From positions 31,080,272 to 31,144,271 of the forward strand of contig NC_026659.2 of NCBI RefSeq assembly GCF_000004075.3: 64,000 bases of DNA, in the 5' to 3' direction. This DNA is from Cucumis sativus. Taxonomy: Eukaryota; Streptophyta; Magnoliopsida; Cucurbitales; Cucurbitaceae. Numbering within the stretch: the first letter of the stretch is position 1; every line of letters begins with the position of its first letter. A model generated the notes under the pieces. That model made no database searches. It worked only from the letters and a program-made list of their open reading frames with translations, and was not told the DNA's origin. The position numbers and the translations under genes are program-made. Below, piece by piece: positions 23,720-35,852 of the stretch.

Positions 23720-25778
23720 TCCCTTTTGCTTGTTAAAATCTCCTTGTCTGTTTTTGTGCTCTTTTATAAGTATTATTATGACGATATTGTTTGGGAGTGA
23801 TTTTTTACCATCGTTAAAATCACCTTTTTTTTTTTTCGTTTAAGATTGTTAGGACGATATTTTACTATGTATTTATCGTAGTTATTTCCTTTGTTTATGG
23901 ATGCCGTATCGGTATGAATTGCTTCCTAAGCACGCTATGCATACTATATATTGAACTAAACTAGTAAACTTGAGGTCATTAGCTACGGGAAATACAATAC
24001 ATGGTAAAATTATCTAGCCTCGCCTCGTATCTCAATGGACATGAAGCTCAATCAAGTTCGCCTATAATTTCCATTAGCACGAACAGCGAACTACCAAACC
24101 AAAACTGACTAAACCATTGGTTAAGTGGTTCGGTCTTGAGTTCATAATGGTTTGGTTTTGTTCAATATGTTATACCTCTCTATGTATAGTTGTTTGGGGG
24201 ACATGCAAAGTTTTGTTTTACGTAGTAGAATTGTCCACGTTCACTTTGTAGCCCAATGACCAAACCAATTGTTTCAATGTTTGGAGGTGCAACCCAATTC
24301 ACCCATTTTTGCCATGAAGGCAAATGTAAAATCGCTGAACCCAATTGATTGAATCATCGGTTAAGTGTTCATGACGATTTGATTTGGTTTAATTTTTATA
24401 TTTTTGAAGGTAATATGGTTTGATTTTAGTTTAACACAAAACCGAACTAACCCTAACGAGTGTTGTATCACAAAGGAGTTGAAATAAAACCAAAACCAAG
24501 TATGGTTATGGTGGAATTGAATGTTACAAACCAATTAGCTCATTACTGAATAATATTCTTTGATACTCTACAAATAGATTCACAAAGGAACTCATACACG
24601 AGTTAGACTAATTGCTAAATTACATAATTTGGGGCATAAATTATGATGGGTGTCACATTAAACATACTTAACAACTTCAATGGAGTTAACAATAGCCCAT
24701 ACTAGCTGGTCAAATTTTCTTCTTGAAGAGAGATGAGACTTAGTCTTAGGTTTCTAGTCAATTTTGAAAAGAAAAGAAACCCTAAAATCTCTACACCTAC
24801 AAAATCAAAACAATAAAAATTTTATAAGCTTATATTCTATAATTCTTATGTTCGTCCTCATGATCTTGGTCCTTACGTTGGATGCAATTTTCACCAAGTT
24901 CTAATATTCACTTTTTAAAAGCATTGTTTTGGTCTTATATCTAACCCAACAAAGATAGCACCAAGATTGCTATTAAAGAAATCGGACAAAAAAAAAAAAA
25001 AAGTGCTATTTAATGACAATTACATCATGACTATTGTTGATCTTGAAATTAGACACAGTAAAAACACACCTGACTTTCACGTGACAACAACAATAAATTT
25101 ATAATTTGAGGAAGAGATAGATATAATTTAGTTTATATTCCACATTTATTTATATTAATATTTAGTTTAATCTAAGGATAATTATTGTAAATACCAAAAC
25201 TGTAGAAATTATTTTCATAATAGATATCAATAGAAATCTATATTTTGGTTGTATCTCGTTATTGAGTCTATGATACTCTTCATTGTAACTCAATAATGAG
25301 TGTTTAGTTGCTTTCAAAAAATAAAAAAGAAAAGGTAGCTAGGGAATTTGTTCTGTAACTTTTTTTCTTTTTTTATTTGTAGGCCATGTATTGTTTGATA
25401 AATTGAGGTATGTTTTATGTACTCTAAAATCATTACTTAAGACTTTGTGTAAAATGTTATTTTAATAACTTAATTGGTTATTTTCTCACCATTGCATGTT
25501 GATCAAAATGTTAGGATTAAAAATAAACTTGATCACTCCAACTAAAACGTAAACGCTTACATACGTTTTAGTTTGAATGAGTTTAATTATCATTAAAACT
25601 AGCCTATTTTATTTAATTGGATAGTATTATAACACGATGTAAGATATGTCCATACATACATTGAATATAGCATATAATTTATCTTTTTCTCAACCAAAAC
25701 CAAATCATTGGATGAAAATGAGAGAATCTTTTTTAGGGAACAAATTATTATATATAAAATATGAGTTTAAGATTCTAT
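23720..25778. other. gene-free stretch downstream of the NETWORKED-like gene
   Basis: The 3' flank, then (about 24090-24470) a region full of short mirrored words ggtttggtt/aaccaaacc (e.g. aaaccattggttaagtggttcgg), the style of an old palindromic transposon relic. No gene seen. Confidence 0.45.
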
Positions 25779-26440
25779 ACCTTAATTCCTCCACGAGGTT
25801 CCATTTTCTAATATTTTCAAGAACTTCCACAATAACATGAAAATAAGATAATCGGCATATCAATTAGCTTCGGTTCATGTTACTATCGAAGCTCTTAAAA
25901 GAAGAAGAAGAAGAAAACGTGTCTTCACTATCTTCTCTTGTTGGTTTTGTTTTTAGACTATGTTTGGATCAAGAGAATGGAGAGACACGTCTACCTTAAT
26001 ATACTTCAACGAGGTTCCATCTCCAAAACGTTTTCTAATATTTCCCAAGAGCTCCCACAATAACATGAAGAAAAGATAACCGATATTGATTAGCTTCACT
26101 TCATGTTGTTATGGCAGCTCTTAAAAAGAGGAAAAAAATGTGTCTTCACTTCATGTTCTTCATTGTTTTTAGACCATGTTGGCATTAAGACGAGAATGGA
26201 GATACTTCTACCTTAATACTTCCACAAGCTTCGATACATCTTTAACATTTTTCTAATAATTCCAAGAACTCCCGCAATAACATGAAGAAAAGATAACCGG
26301 TATCGATATCGATTAGCTTCACTTCATGTTATTATGGCAGTTCTTTCAAAAGAAAAAAGAAAATTATAGAAAATGTGTCTTTCACTATACCTTCTCTTGT
26401 TGGTTTGTCATTTAAACCAAGTTGGGATTAAGAGGATGAG
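25779..26440. repeat. three-unit ~215-bp tandem array
   Basis: Units begin with accttaattcctccacgagg (25779), accttaatatacttcaacga (25993) and accttaatacttccacaagc (26210), giving periods of 214 and 217 bases. Each unit contains in order a ttttctaata word, a caagaactccca/caataacatgaa word, gataaccg...gattagcttc, cttcatgttnttatgg, a purine-rich aaaagaaga stretch, tgtcttcac, and ttttagacnatgttgg. Diverged by substitutions and short indels. Confidence 0.8.
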
Positions 26441-26792
26441 AAGGAATGGTATATGAAAGCCCCTTTGTTTGCTTCAAGGGTTTGTGTGTTAAATGAGATA
26501 ATGTGGAAATAAAGAGTTCCCATGTCTTTTATATATTGCATTTAGGGGTATTTTAGACCTTAAAAACGTACGGATTTTTAAAAAGTACCATTTGAGCCGA
26601 CTTGATTTTAACCACAAATTTCTTAGTTCATACATATTGATTGAACTGACGGCTGTAGGTGAGAGTAGAGTTTTTTTTTTTTTTTTTTCTTCAATTGGCA
26701 CTTTGATCTTCTCCTCTTTTATTTTTTTCTTAATTTTGTTTTTTCGTTTACATCTTAGGTTTGGTTTTGATATTATTACGAGGTAATTTAAA

Positions 26793-26980
26793 GGGAAATT
26801 TTTAAAAATAACAAAATAAATTAAAATATTTACAAGCTATAGCAAAATTTGAATTCTATCAATGATAATCATCGATAGACTCCTATTACTAGTGACTATC
26901 AATGTCTATTATTGATAGAATCTAAAAATTTTGCTATATGTTGTAAATATTTTGTCAAATTTGCTATTTCTGACAATTTT
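26793..26980. repeat. GATAGA-type palindromic dispersed repeat, copy E
   Basis: Nearly complete copy with left arm ...aaatatttacaagctatagc, core caatgataatcatcgataga and tgtctattattgatagaatc, right arm ttttgctatatgttgtaaat...tgacaatttt. A second partial unit follows directly to about 27140. Confidence 0.65.
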
Positions 26981-26990
26981 CTTAGTTTTT

Positions 26991-27140
26991 TAAATATAGC
27001 AAAATTTTAGAGTCTATTAATGATAGATACTAGTAGACTCAAAATATATTAATGTCTGCCCTTGATAAATTTTAAATTTTACTATATTTTATAAATATTT
27101 TAGTTCATTTTTTTTTTATATATTTGAAAATAACATGTTT
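26991..27140. repeat. GATAGA-type repeat, partial copy E2
   Basis: Starts with ttaaatatagcaaaatttta, core tctattaatgatagatacta, right arm ttttactatattttataaat. Directly adjacent to copy E and in the same orientation. Confidence 0.5.
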
Positions 27141-28548
27141 TAATTCAACTTTACCGTTTACCATTTTAGTTTTTCTCATGTCATAGCTTTAACCAAAATC
27201 GAACTGTCCTTATGATTTAAATATTTTCTCGATTTATTAAAAGGGATGATTATTTATTTATTTATTTTTAAAGTTTTAGATTTAAATAGTTATCAAATAA
27301 AACTTAATTTAGTTTGAGATTGTCGTAGCTTTTAAAATAATCATTGACAATTGTTTTTTTTAAAAAAGTTGTTCGTGAAATGAAGTAAATTATTGTTTGA
27401 TAAATTTTAGCGTACATGCAAGTTATAGTGTTTGATAAATAAATACCATAACATCTTTCTTTAGATAATGATAACTAAAATAATTTTTTTTTATTTTTTT
27501 TATTTTTCATCATTCCTAACCCTAAATAGTTGTTTAGAATGATATATTTTGTTTATATATATGAAAAATTTAGGAAAATTATCAAAAATAGCAAATTTGA
27601 TCGAATCTTATTTTGGAAAGATAAAATTGAAAATTACATGTCAATTAAAAATTTTATATGATTTTAGGAGAGAATCTAAAAGTTAGTATAATTTCATTTT
27701 AAAAATAGAAGTGAAATGAGCATGTTTATTTAAAAGTGAATTTAACAAATTTAATAATCTATTTTGTCAAAGCATACAAAAAGTTATTAAGATCTTTTTC
27801 TTTTTTTACCATTTCTATCCATTTTCTAAAAAAATAAAAATAATTTTAAACGTACAATACAATTACGAACTCAAGTCTGTGCTTTTATCCCTCTTTAGAC
27901 TAACAAAAAAAGGAAGAAAAGTACCCATAGGACATAATCACATGTTAAAAAGAAAATTAAGATGTCAAAAGGTATTGGATGCTTAGTCCTTCATCTTTAC
28001 TATAAAGCACTAAAAGTAATTCTAACTAATACCTTTGATCCATAGTTTCACTATAAACCACCACCAAAAGTAATTTTACTTAATACATTTCATTCATAGT
28101 TTGAAGATATTTTATAGTCATTTCAACTATAAACATAGGAATAGTTGAATATAAGTAATTAAATTCATACTATATCAATTATAGATTTTGTTATATTTAC
28201 AATTTTTTTGTTGCTATAGTTTTAATTATTATCTCCAAAATTCTTATTCGATACAATGTACCTTAGGTGGACATCATCAATCCAGATAGAAAAAGTAAAC
28301 ACCCATTTGGATAATCCAATTAATTTATTTTGCAACATGAGATATATGGTAATTATAATGGACAACAATTTTAAGATAAACTAATTTGCATAGTATCGCT
28401 TAACATGATCTATGATCAATGGAAGACTCCTGTGGTTGAGTGACTCTAACAAACTTTGTTATATTTGTAATTTTTTTTAAAAAAAGTTGTTATATATATC
28501 AATATTTTGAATCTAGCTAATTTTTATCGTTGCGATTCTTCTTTGGAA
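27141..28548. other. gene-free AT-rich stretch
   Basis: Only a truncated terminal arm of the dispersed repeat (about 27571-27607, gaaaattatcaaaaatagca) is recognisable. Confidence 0.4.
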
Positions 28549-28768
28549 CAATAGATTTAGCAAAATAAATTAAAATATTTACAAGCTATATAGCAAAATT
28601 TTGGGATTCTATCAATGATAGAAATTGATAGACTTTTATCACAGATTATCAATGCTATTGATAGAAGAATGTCACTGCTATCAAATGTTTGTTATTGATA
28701 GAATCTAAAATTTTGTTATAGTTTATTGTAATTATTTGGTCAAATTTACTATTTTTACAATTTCTCTT
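28549..28768. repeat. GATAGA-type palindromic dispersed repeat, copy F
   Basis: Left arm agcaaaataaattaaaatat...gctatatagcaaaatttt, core caatgatagaaattgataga and tattgatagaagaatgtc, right arm aaaattttgttatag...tcaaatttactattt. Among the best-preserved copies. Confidence 0.65.
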
Positions 28769-29289
28769 TATTATATTCTACGTCCTATATTAACTTCTTT
28801 ACCACATTGTTTTTTTTTTTAGTAAAATAGGTTAAATTAACTTTTGTACAATGGAATTAGGGATTAAATTTAAATTAAACTTTAATTTTAAATAAAAAAT
28901 ACATGTTAATTACTATTGAATTATGCTCATTTTGAATGTTGATGTATTTGTATTGTTTGTTCTTTACTCCTTCTGAAGATAATGTATATATTTACAGTGA
29001 CATATTGTTTTTTGTATAACTAAGTGGATATAAGAATTTGAACCATCGACCTCAAGTAAAAAAATACACGTCGATTATCTTTGAGGTTTTGAAAGATGAT
29101 AGTTGGATAAATACTACGAACTTAAATATTCTCTTGACACAAAATTCAAAATCAAAGTGATCAAAGGTTTTAACTCAACGAACATCTGTTGTACCTAAAA
29201 ACATAGAGGTCAAGAGTTCACAAATCTTCATCCACGTTTATATACTTAAAAAAACTTCTATCAATGATAGGCGACACTTAGAACTGCTT

Positions 29290-29343
29290 AGTGAAATATA
29301 AATGTTAAAGTTCCAAAGTGAAATATAAATGTTAAAGTTCGAA
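29290..29343. repeat. 27-bp tandem duplication
   Basis: The unit agtgaaatataaatgttaaa followed by gttccaa/gttcgaa occurs twice head to tail with one mismatch. Confidence 0.85.
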
Positions 29344-29937
29344 ATTTGAGGGAGTTGAAAAAAGGGGAAAGAAAATTTTCTTTAGTACCTTTATTCCATG
29401 GTTCATCAAAAGCAGACATATATCACAAGTTCAAAATTAAAGATATGATGTCAAATGCATCAGATGCTCTGTCCTTAGCTTGTAAAGAAGAAGAAAGCAC
29501 GAAAAGAAATTTTATTTAATATCTTTATTCCATAGTTATAAGATACTAACATTTCCAGATTGGACATTCGAAACTTTAACCTCTCCACGAAGGTCAGGTC
29601 GTGTTAAGTACCGTTTAGTTTTGAATAGCAGTAGACCTATTAATTTATTTTGCAATATGGGATGATCATGGGGTTCTGTTTTGTTAATTGAACACTACCT
29701 TATGTGACATATTGTTTTTATGTTTAAACCTATATGTTATTCTCATCTGTGAAATAATAAGAAGTTCACTTCAATCGTATTATAATTCTTATTAACTTCT
29801 TTAACTATATGTAGTTTTTAATAATATACGTTCAATATGAGAATTTGGACCTTCGATGTCAACATAGTTTTACTGTTTGTCCATGTTTATGGGATGATAA
29901 ATATGTATTAGTACAAATGTATTCATTAACGTTTGAT

Positions 29938-29957
29938 TTAGGGTTTAGGGTTTAGGA
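29938..29957. repeat. short interstitial telomere-type repeat
   Basis: tttagggtttagggtttagg: nearly three units of the plant telomere heptamer TTTAGGG in non-telomeric DNA. Confidence 0.7.
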
Positions 29958-30573
29958 TCAATATCGTTTGAGAAGTGATTTATGAAATAAAAACGTTAAT
30001 GCAGTGCAAAATTTTAGAGAATAATCAATATTTTAAAAGCTATGATTCCAAAGGCATTGGATTCTGTGTCCAATATGTACTAAAAGAATCAAAAGTCAAT
30101 TAATAGCTTTGAACATATATACTTTCCAACTTCATGACTCTTTCAAGGTTTTAGATGTTTGGTATGATTTAGTATCTTGTATGTATGTGAAGATCATCAA
30201 TAATTAAAATGAGGGTTATTTGAATAGTAATCCAATCCATTTATATATCTTATTCAATAAGAGATCGTTTGGGTGTTCTATACTACCGAAAAACAGAGAA
30301 AAATGTATATCTTCTGACGCATAAGATACTTTTTCGATGACAGTTTTGCGCTTCGAAACATCGGCGGATTTGGTATAGGCCTAGGGAGCTCCCTCAACTT
30401 TATTGTCTTTATATAAATAATAATAATAGATAAATAAATAAAATAGTCCACATGAAGCTATCCATTTACGTATATTAAGTAAGTGCAATGGGTAGCACTT
30501 TTAGGGATAAAAACTATGTGCGTATATCAACATTTTTTAAAAATTACAAAAAATATAATAGTGCTATATAACA

Positions 30574-32090
30574 AATCACTTGGGTGTTCATTTGGGAGGC
30601 AAGCCCACATCTAAAATTTTTTGGGATAATATCACTGAAAAAATCAACAAAAACCTCAGCAACTGGAAATACTCTTACATCTCCAAAGGTGGCAAATTGA
30701 CCCTCATCAATACAACCCTCGAAAGTCTTCCCACATATCAGTTATCTACTTTTAAGGCTCCTATTGGTGTATGTAAAAATATTGAGAAAATATGGAGGAA
30801 CTTCTCATGGAAAAATCCCAAAGAAGACAATAATTATCATCTCTTAAAATGGACAAAAGTTACAGCTCCAAAAGACAAAGGGGGTTTAGGTATCAACAAG
30901 ATCACTGACACAAATTTTGCTTTGCTAAGCAAATGACTTTGGCGTTTCACCTCCGAAAATCAACCTCTATGGAAAAACCTAATCTCTGCCAAATACACAA
31001 TGGACAATATCAGTGGATTTCATACAAAAGGAAAATACAGCAGCTTAAAGGCGCCTTGGAGATCCATTATCAAAGGGATTGACTGGTCCTCGGCAAATGT
31101 CAAATGGCAACTCAACAATGGAGATAAAATTTCCTTCTAGAATGACTCTTGGAATGAAAATTTCCCGCTCTCTCTATACAAACCTCGTCTCTTCGACCTC
31201 TCAAATCTCCAAAATGGAAATGTGAAAGATATGTGGAATCGACAACTTCATGAATGGGATATACACCCTGGAAGATCACTAATGAGCATTGAAATACAAC
31301 AATGGTCGGAATTGAAATCCTTGCTTCCTTCTCTAAATTCATCTCAAGGTACTGACATGCCAAAATGGAAGTTGAATGACGATGGGCAGTTCACAATTGC
31401 TTCCACAAAAGAAAAAAGTCATCCACATTATGGACCAAAGAGATGAAAATAACATCAACTCAAACACCTTTAAAAATTTATGGAAGACTGGAATTCCGAA
31501 GAAGTGTAAGTTTTGCTTATGGACAATCTTGCATAATTGTATCAATACTGCTGAGAAGCTCCAAATTGTTGCCTAAATCCAAATTGGTGCTACCTTTGTA
31601 AAAAGCATTCAGAAGACATCAATCATATATTCATCAATTGTGATGTCACGAAGGTGATTTGGGAAAAAATAAAAAATCTGACCAATTGGCATAACCATTT
31701 CACTAATATTCATTGTGCCAAAACATATGCAGCACAAATCGAAAAAGCAAAAAAGGCATCATCATTTTCAAAATTGCTGCTGCGTTATGGATCATATGAC
31801 TGGAGAGAAATAAAAGGATATTCCAAAATAAGGATAGACTACTCAAAATATTTGGGAAGATGTCAAAAAGCTCACATGTTTATGGGCTAGTAGATCTTAT
31901 TTCTTTAAAAATTATCACGCTAGCACTATTGTTTTGAATTTAAATGCTTTTGTATAACTACCGGGTTTGTCTCTGGCCCTTGTACTCTTCCGCTTCTTAT
32001 TCTAATGAAGCGGGTAAGATGAGGGTGCTAAGAGGATGTCCACCTAACGAAGATGTCCGGGTGCACCTGTTGACCCATCGTATTTTTTTT
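30574..32090 (+). mobile_element. 5'-truncated, inactivated LINE (non-LTR) retrotransposon
   Basis: Three-prime part of a plant LINE ORF2. The frame from about 30580 reads VHLGGKPTSKIFWDNI..., NWKYSYISKGGKLTLINTTL, ...IEKIWRNFSW, KDKGGLGI, the typical post-palm segment of plant LINE reverse transcriptases. Further on lie the conserved segment W.NGDKISF and, near 31470-31560, the zf-RVT-like LWKTGIPKKCKFCLWTILHN. Stops (TGA at 30934-30936, TAG at 31137-31139) and frameshifts break it, and the catalytic part of the reverse transcriptase is missing, so it is dead. The tail aggatgtccacctaacgaag...ctgttgacccatcg before a T/A run looks like the 3' end of this class. Confidence 0.85.
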
Positions 32091-32282
32091 TTAAAAAAAA
32101 GAGTTTTTGTCCTCTAGTGACTTTTTTTCCATAAAATGTAAATAATTTGTATTTTTTATTATTCTTGAAAAAACACCCGTGGATGAACCATCTTAAGAAT
32201 TTTTTTTTTTTAAAAGGACGGCGTTTGCAAAAATAGCAAAAAAAAATTATGATAATATGATCCATGTCACTACATTTTTTAG

Positions 32283-32563
32283 AGGAATAGTTGCAAATTT
32301 AGCAATTAAATTCAAATTAATTAAGTATATAGCACAATTTTAAAAAATTTGCTAATATAGCAAAATTTGTCAAATTCTATCAATGATATAAGTCTATCAC
32401 TTATAGATCATGTTGCAAATATTGGTATATCACTGATATACCATATGAAGTGTATCAGCGATACAAGTCTATCAGTGATAGTTTTGCTATATTTGCAAAT
32501 TTTTTAAAATGTTGCTGTATCCTTAATTATTATTGCTAAAATAATCATTCATTGCAATTTTCC
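32283..32563. repeat. GATAGA-type repeat, second subfamily, copy G
   Basis: Begins gttgcaaatttagcaattaa, has core words tctatcaatgatataagtct, gatatacc and tctatcagtgatagttttgc, and ends tccttaattattattgct. The first and last parts are imperfect inverted repeats. It is near-identical in organisation to copy H at 35575 and lies in the same orientation on the other side of polygalacturonase copy 1. Confidence 0.65.
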
Positions 32564-32999
32564 TTCTTTAAATTGCAAAAATAAAAAATTTAAAAGATTA
32601 TAGCCTTCCAATAGCTGATATATATATTTAATTACATGTTTTATTTTTCATATTTTCAATATGTAAAAAAAACGTGCTATCAGCTGCTTTTTTTTTTAAT
32701 TTTTATGTCATTAATGTAATTTTCTTTTTTTTTAAAAAAAGTGTCAAATGGCATGTTTCTATTGGATGATATAGTCAGGTAACACAAAAGGTAAATGTAG
32801 TTCGATGCACCTAAGTTTTTCGACCCTACAAAATATAGGGTATAAATTGTGACCCATTCCAATTTTTATATAAACAAAAACCATGCTATAAAATGTAAAG
32901 GCATTGGCAAAGAACCAACCCATTAAATGTATAGGAAACTTACAAATTCGACTTCTTATATAGATTCTTCAACCTCTCTCAACACATGCTCTCAATCTT
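32564..32999. other. intergenic flank of the inverted duplication
   Basis: AT-rich; no gene seen. Confidence 0.4.
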
Positions 33000-33239
33000 A
33001 ATTAAAGATATTAAAGAGAAGATGATTTGTTATAATTAATATAAGCCCAAAGAATATTCATAATTAAGGAAGAAATGTGTGTTTATATGCGTTCACTCCA
33101 AGTTTTTCCTACAAGAACTTGAACTTGAGTGCTAAAACAACGTTGCAATTACAAAATTATTTGAAGAATTTATGAAGACTAAAAAAAAAAACAAAAAAAG
33201 AATGTTCAAAATTTTGGTTATTCATGGGGTCATCGTCTT

Positions 33240-34971
33240 TCATGAAGTGGTTGCAGCAGGTGATTGAGCTTTGGGAGCAAGCGGAGAACAAATAGGAGGG
33301 TTTTGTTTTCCAGTAATAGTGGGCTTCACATTTGCGCATACAGAAGTAATGGGACCTTCGTTCCCAGTGTATGTGAGGTCAATGTCAGCTAACTCCACAC
33401 CTTCACATGGATTACTTGAACTACACACAAGAGTTACTGCCTGTGCATTTCCAGAAGTACCTCTGATATTCTTGAAACTCACCTTGCTGATCTTCACTTT
33501 AGATGGTATCTGAAAGAAAAACCAAGAAACAAGGCATGAGTTTTGGTTGAAACAAATAAGGATCAAGTACTACTGTTGTTGCATAACCAGCCCTGATGAT
33601 CATCACGATCAGTACCTGTTTATTGCATTTGTTATATGGACAATATTCTTGATCTATCATAATGGGATTCGAGACATTATTCATAACTATATCTTCATAA
33701 TGCATGTCCGAAGCTACTCCAGCAGCAGGTGAAGCTGGCCATGTTTTAATTCTTAACCCACTTGTTGTACCAGTTATCGTACAATTCTTAACTTGAAGTC
33801 CCTCAACTGGTTCTTCAGCATTATACCTTCCTAGACTTCCTACGCTTATGCCATGTCCAGGCCCACATGTCACATTTGTGATTGTTACTTGTTTGCTTCC
33901 ATCTCCAAGTGAGATGCAATCGTCTCCAGTACCGATGTTTGAGTTTAATATATTAATTCCAACACAACGCCCGAGGTGAATTCCATCAGTGTTAATGCTA
34001 GTTCCTGGTGCATTTACATTTACGTTTTGGAGGGTAAAGTTATTGCACCCGAGTACTTGGATATGGAAGTTCTTGCTATCTTTAGAGGTTATGCCACTCA
34101 CAACTGAATTCTTTATAAAGCTGAACTTCAAACTCTGTATATTTCAACAACAAAAAAAAGTCACTAGTTAACATACATACATACATTCATACGTATTATT
34201 TAGTCTTTGAAAAGATCAAGAACTATATATGAATCAAAATTAATTAGTAAGAAATTAGGCGTGGTTAAATTATTAAGTTGATCATTAAAGTACTACTGTG
34301 CTTTACCATGGGCATTGGTGCACATTTTGGGTTTTTATGACAATCGTTGCTTTCCCAAGTTTTTTTCCTTGCCCATCAAAAACTCCACCTCCTGATACTG
34401 ACAAATCATTGACATACTTGAAATGAACCCAATCTTCACCTTTTAGATCTGGTGGTGCTAGCAATGTTGCTTGTACTTGCATTTCGATGGGAGTACTTGT
34501 GCATTCACCTTTTAACTCAATTGCACCTAAGGTGTAAGTCCCGCTAGGAATAATTACTTTACTTGGACCCGCTGATGCACAAGCTTCCTTCCATGCAGTT
34601 GCCAAAGCCTGTTTAAATTAAAATCTCAAACATAATCAGCCGCGCACGATCCATCATTGAACGATGATATATATATATCATTTGATTTTTACCTGAGTGA
34701 TATCAGCATTGGGTTTAGCACCGTACTTTGTCACATCAAAAACGCCACCAGCACCACCACTAGAATTGGCGGCGGCAGTAGGTTGGACGGTGGCACCACC
34801 ACTAGAATTGGCGGCGGCAGTAGGTTGGACGGTGGCACCACCAGGCTGGGCAGCGGCACCACCAGGTTGGGTGGCGGCACCAGTACTAGATTGGGCAGTC
34901 GCGATGGAAACATATAATAGTAGGATGAAGGCGATGAGAGCAGTGATGATGTTGAAGTTGATTATACTCAT
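33240..34971 (-). CDS. polygalacturonase (GH28), copy 1, one 1-base frameshift
   Basis: Secreted pectin-degrading enzyme of glycoside hydrolase family 28, of the pollen/exo-polygalacturonase type. Exons on the minus strand: 34693-34971, 34307-34608, 33616-34134 and 33240-33509; about 456 residues if the frame were continuous, versus roughly 390-400 in typical relatives. Signal peptide at residues 1-27, then a Pro/Ala/Gly-rich linker with a duplicated 14-residue unit, then the beta-helix domain. Active-site motifs are all present in exon 3: NTDG (~242), GTGDDC (~262-267), GHGIS (~288) and RIK (~322). In exon 2 the A-run coding GKK has 7 A (34360-34366, T on the + strand) where copy 2 has 8; this shifts the frame after QGKK and brings a stop at the start of exon 3. 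As written the catalytic exons are not translated. A sequencing error in the homopolymer would restore a normal gene. Confidence 0.8.
34756..34839 (-). repeat. 42-bp in-frame tandem repeat in polygalacturonase exon 1
   Basis: Two exact 42-base units encode GGATVQPTAAANSS twice in the linker between the signal peptide and the catalytic domain. The same two units are in copy 2. Confidence 0.9.
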
Positions 34972-35060
34972 CTTGTTGTTGTTGTTGTTGTTCTTCTTCT
35001 TCTTCTTAGATCCTTATATGATTCTTAATTATATGATCTGTTGTGTTCTTGAGAAGTGGG

Positions 35061-35068
35061 TATTTATA
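35061..35068 (-). promoter_or_regulatory. TATA box of polygalacturonase copy 1
   Basis: TATAAATA on the minus strand, ending about 90 bases upstream of the ATG at 34971, in a context identical to copy 2. Confidence 0.65.
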
Positions 35069-35574
35069 AAGTAATTAGGGAGTAATCAAATACCATTCAA
35101 AATTAGTTTCTATTATTAGCTTTCTCCATTACCCCAATTATGCATAACTAATTTTGTGCTAACTTTGTCAAAACTATACCAATCTATTTGGTGTCTAAGA
35201 TTAATTGCCATTTCCCTTCACCAAAATTTACTCCATAAATTTCTCTTATATTATCACTCGTTCAAAAGTGTTTCTTTCATTGGTTGAAATTATTAGTTCA
35301 TTGCCTTAATCTTATATTTTTTAAACCTAATTAATCTCTAATCAGCCACTTGGTTTGAAGTAGGAATGGGGCCATGCATGATTTAAATAACTCGTATTCG
35401 AGTTCTATTTCTCTAGATAAAATAATTAGGTAGGTTGGGGATACTTTCCCCAATGCAGATCACATCAACGACAAGGAAATGTTTGTCGGCACATGCTGTC
35501 AGCATGTTGTGAAAACCTGTACATACATATAAATTTGTATTAGAGAGAAAACATTAAAGGGTAAATATTAGAAA

Positions 35575-35852
35575 TGGATAGTAGCAAATTTAGCAATTAG
35601 ATTCAAAATAATTAAGTATATAGCAACATTTTTTAAAAATTGCAAATATAGCAAAATTTGTCAAATAATATCAATGATATAAGTCTATCACCGATAGACC
35701 ATGTTGCAAATATTGGTCTATCACTGATAGATCATACGAAATCTATCAACGATACAAGTCTACTAGTGATAGTTTTGTTATATTTGCAATTTTTTTAAAA
35801 TTTTGTTATATCCTTAATTATTATTGTTGAAATGGTTATCAATTGTAATTTC
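35575..35852. repeat. GATAGA-type repeat, second subfamily, copy H
   Basis: Same layout as copy G: gtagcaaatttagcaattag, tcaatgatataagtctatca, gatagaccatgttgcaaata, gtgatagttttgttatattt, tccttaattattattgt. It lies 140 bases outside the left arm of the inverted duplication, in its spacer. Confidence 0.65.

Larger units (their letters stand above)
28769..30573. other. gene-free stretch with short repeats
   Basis: Contains the 27-bp duplication and the telomere-type repeat. Near 30361 the words cggcggatttggtataggcc and gggagctccctcaac resemble the start of a small plant transposon, but no second end is visible. Confidence 0.4.
33000..35433 (-). repeat. left arm of the polygalacturonase inverted duplication
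   Basis: The reverse complement of this ~2.43 kb segment matches 38905-41350 almost base for base: promoter, four exons, three introns and ~240 bases of 3' flank. Matching stops abruptly at ...aattaggtag (35433) on the promoter side and near aattaaagat on the 3' side. Confidence 0.9.

Noticed and set aside
29030..29065. tRNA-like words (tttgaaccatcgacctcaag)
   Set aside because: No cloverleaf can be drawn; such words are common in transposon debris.
34657..35074. Long open frames opposite and out of frame to polygalacturonase exon 1
   Set aside because: Shadows of the Pro/Ala/Gly-coding repeat; GC-rich repeats keep several frames open. The same shadows appear at copy 2.
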